Both the position numbers and the translations under genes were made by a program. DNA of 64,000 nt. It comes from Mayamaea pseudoterrestris (lineage: Eukaryota > Bacillariophyta > Bacillariophyceae > Sellaphorales > Sellaphoraceae). Location of the stretch: contig BROI01000007.1 of assembly GCA_027923505.1 (NCBI GenBank), positions 992,001 to 1,056,000 on the forward strand. Reading direction: 5' to 3'. Positions 61,103-64,000 of the stretch are shown here, in pieces (position 1 is the first letter of the stretch; every line of letters begins with the position of its first letter). The notes below the pieces were generated by a model that saw only the letters and a program-made list of their open reading frames with translations, ran no database searches and was not told the origin of the DNA.

Positions 61103-64000
61103 CTACCAACCTTGGACTGAAAGGCGGTTCCGCTCGAAGGACTCACGCGGCAACCCTTTAGTCATGTAGTCGGCATCTTGATCCTTGGTATCAACCTTGA
61201 AGACCTCAAACTCTCCTTGATTGTGGTGCGACCAAAACCAGTGATACTTAACCAGAAAGTACTTGGTGCGATTGGTTAGTTTCTGATTGGTAGCGAGGTA
61301 ATAGCAACCTTGATTGTCCTCGAAAACGCGGGCACGAATGGAGGTCTTGATTTCGGGCGGCAAGCTCAATACCTCAACAAATTCACCAAGGATGCGCTTT
61401 AAAGGAAGGAGAGTCTTGAGCGAGTAGGATAGAGCACTGTACTCAGCTTCAAGGGTGGAAAGAGAGATCTCGGTCTGCAACTGGCTCTTCCATACCAATG
61501 GGCAACCAGCCAACAGGATCACATACCCAGTCCTGGATCGAACGCTGTCAGGCAAATGGTCTGGTTCTCGCTTGTGCAATCCACAGAAGTCTGCATCAAC
61601 AAACAGATCCAAGTTAAGCTTGCGGGTAGGCTTAAAGATAGTGCCTTGATTGCGAGTGCCGGCAAGGTAGCGCACGATAGTCTTAACGGCAATGGCATGG
61701 CTCTGCTTTGGAGAGGAATTAAAGCGAGCAACTTGTGAGACAGCAAATGCAATATCAGGGCGAGTATTAGTTGACAAGTAAAGGAGCATGCCAACAATAG
61801 AGGCGTATCCCCATTTTTCCACCATCGGGGAGCCATCTGGGTCGGATCCAAGGGCAACTTGCGAGGCAGGCAAGTAGTTGGGCTTGCAGCTTTGGAGACC
61901 AGTCGCTGCAACAATCTTGTCAATCAATCCTTGCTGGGTTAAAGTAAAGGAGCCTGCTTTGTTGTCCCGCACGAGCTTGATACCGAGGTACTCGCACAAG
62001 GATGCCTCCTGAGTCAACTCGAATCCCATGGCTTGCAACTTGGAGATGAACTGGGTAACCACATCAACTGACTTAGCGACAATGCAACCATCATCAACAA
62101 AGCAACCAAAGAGGATGTTAACACCATAGAAGAGGCATTGGTCGAACTTGCTCTGCTTCAATCCCATACGAAGGAGAGCGTCTCGCAAATGCTCGAACCA
62201 GAGGCGCGGGGCGACGGCAAGACCGTAGAGACTCTTCTTTAACTTTAAACACATGTTGGCGCCTTTGGAAGAGCGGAAGCCTCGAGGAAGATGAATCCAA
62301 ACGGGATCTTGGAGCTCTGCTTGGACGAAGGCGCTGGCAAAGTCAACTGAGCAGGTGTGCCAATCAAGAGTCAAGGCAATGACGAGCAGCACTCGAATGG
62401 TGCTCCAAGCAATAACAGGGGCAAACGTTTCAAACACGCCTTCTTGGAGATCACCACGGACGCAGTAGCGCCCTTTATACTTTTTAATGCTGCCATCAGG
62501 CGTCCGCTTGCGGCGGAAGACCCAGGTTCCTGGCAAGATCCTTCCTTTCGCTTGAGACTTGGGCACCTCCTCCCATGTTCCCTTGGACTCCAAAACACGG
62601 ATTTCTTCTGCTGCTGCCTCTAACCACTTGCTAACATGAGGTTGATCCGCCATTGCTTGCTCGTAGGAGAGGGTGTCGGGATCCGTTGCGGCAGCCTTGT
62701 AAACAGCAGGCGCCGGGATACGGAGAGAAGCAAACAAACCAGCAAAATGCGCGGCATCGGCAAAGGATGGAGGCTTTAAAGGAGAAGCAGAGGCATTGAC
62801 AGCGCTGTAGCCAAAGCCTTGGTCTCCTTCATAGCCATAGCGGGCAGAAGACCAGCCAACTTGGCGCGTCGAACGACGAGGCGCTGGGGCGTCCTGGGGT
62901 TGGAGACCAGCTAGGCGTCCTGAGCGACGGAGAGCAGAAGGCAAAGGGGAAGAAGATGGAGCAGAAGCAGTGGTTTGTGTCTCCCTCGGAAATTCTGTTT
63001 GGGTAGGCAAGGGTGTAGGCTCCCTCGAGGATGGCTCGTCGGATGGCTCAAACGTAGGCAGCTCCCTCGTTTGAGACGGCTCGTCGATGGGATCGGCGCT
63101 GGGAGACGGGAAAGGAATCTCAGTTAAAGCAGGATTGGAGGCGTCTGGGTGCTCAAGAGGAGATGGAGAAGGAGCTTGAGCAGGCGCTTCAGTGGGTGGA
63201 GCGCTGGGACTGGCGTTGGCAACTGGATTATCGCTTGGTTTATCGGTGGGGCGTCTTGGAGAAGATGGCGGCACATCAACGGGAAGAGCTTGAGAAGGAT
63301 GATTAGCATCAAATGCAGCCCGAATGCGTTCTTGGCGACTAAAGGAGCTTGGAATAGGAGTAGAAGCAGCCTCCTCTTCTGCCTCGGCCTCACTGTCTGT
63401 CTCGTCACCGACAGGAATGTACTGGTAGGCAGAGTCACCAAAGAGCTGAAACCATTCCTTGGACCAAAGATCAGGGAGAGACGAAGGATCAGAAGAAACA
63501 GTGGCAAAGTAGTCATCAAAAACAACATGGTACTGCGGCGTTATACTTCCCGTTTGAGGATTGAGTACCAAAGGGACGGAGCTGGCATGCGAGTCGCTCA
63601 TACCAACAAAGATACACCGATGAGCTCGAGGTTGCCAACGAGGAAGCTTGTGTCCATCAGAAAGCTTCTTATCAAGCACATATACGGGGCATCCCCAAAC
63701 GTGCAGGTCGTGGAAGCGACTGTGGGGCCATCGAGTCCTTGTAAACAGATCCTGTGGACTGATCCCCGTGCTTGGATTCGGCATTTTGTTCCACAAGTAA
63801 ACGGCATGGCGGACTGCCATAGGCCAAAGACTAGGATCTGCAACCTCTGGCCAATGGATAGCGGCATGTAGGAGCATTGCTCGGGCAATGGACATGATCG
63901 TTCGAATGGCTCGCTCCGCTACCCCGTTCTGGCAATGGGAGCCCGTGCCGGCAAACTTGACGATTTGATGGAACGTGGTTAAATGCTTTGCGAATGCCTT
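61103..64000 (-). mobile_element. Ty1/copia retrotransposon, 3' part (integrase end, reverse transcriptase, RNase H)
   Basis: Minus-strand pol region running off the right edge, so the gag, protease and 5' LTR lie outside. Parts in order from the right: the end of the integrase core (HCQNGVAERAIRTI) and its C-terminal region with GCPVYVLDKK; a Pro/Ser-rich spacer; the reverse transcriptase (KGRYCVRGDLQEGVFETFAP, SVDFASAFVQAELQDPVWIH, and an active site with Phe-Val-Asp-Asp); then RNase H (LDLFVDADFCGLH, STLEAEYSAL). The tail NRTKYFLVKYHWFW resembles the CoDi-type Copia elements of diatoms. Within the window the coding region looks whole, with no breaks seen, which suggests a fairly recent insertion. 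The LTR limits and target-site duplication were not found. Confidence 0.92.

Overview
The window looks like nuclear DNA of a plastid-bearing stramenopile, most probably a diatom. Genes lie on both strands and are dense, with short GT-AG introns (68-246 nt). Several proteins start with a signal peptide followed by a Phe-containing motif of the kind used for import into secondary plastids (for example CR-AFHAP at 283). One gene is a membrane-anchored leucine-rich-repeat protein with the N-terminal region typical of diatom LRR proteins, and a Copia element with a diatom-like RNase H end fills the right edge. The species is not identifiable from the sequence alone. I recognised no tRNA, rRNA or CRISPR array.

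Left part (1-25.6 kb), in order: a plastid-type methyltransferase; AP-1 gamma adaptin; the sulfhydryl oxidase Erv1; a ubiquitin-conjugating E2; a plastid NifU-C-like protein; a membrane-anchored truncated globin; a CRAL-TRIO/bZIP fusion; a 1.3 kb spacer with repeats; 2-oxoglutarate dehydrogenase E2; ornithine carbamoyltransferase; a CoA-type Nudix hydrolase; two sulfotransferase-like proteins; a TLC-domain membrane protein; a PHO84-like transporter; and a BASS-type transporter.

Middle (25.6-31 kb): a decayed minisatellite of about 145-bp units that on the minus strand reads as Pro/Ser-rich (PSxxPS-like) sequence, followed by a tandem pair of unrecognised paralogues that share an unusual 19-nt exon.

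Right part (31-60.4 kb): a membrane endonuclease/exonuclease/phosphatase (EEP) protein with two candidate first exons; LETM1-like and FMC1-like mitochondrial proteins in a divergent pair; a second EEP protein; a short-chain dehydrogenase; the DDX10/Dbp4 helicase; the LRR membrane protein; a SAC3-like protein; a His/Pro-rich protein with three exact 44-residue basic repeats; a 2003-residue THADA/Trm732 protein; the AFG1 ATPase; the Bud32 kinase; TRAPPC12; and an RBM25-like PWI protein. The last 3 kb is the 3' part of a Ty1/copia retroelement cut by the window edge.

This is an ordinary housekeeping-rich locus rather than an operon or a single system. Many neighbours are divergent pairs with 80-620 bp between start codons, or convergent pairs with as little as 25 bp between stops. 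Exon joins were worked out by hand from splice-site consensus, reading-frame phase and family alignment from memory. The most interesting items are the CRAL-TRIO/bZIP fusion with a possible myristoylated short form, the two interchangeable membrane-anchor first exons, the 6-nt and 19-nt micro-exons, the orphan tandem pair, and the 44-residue repeat protein.
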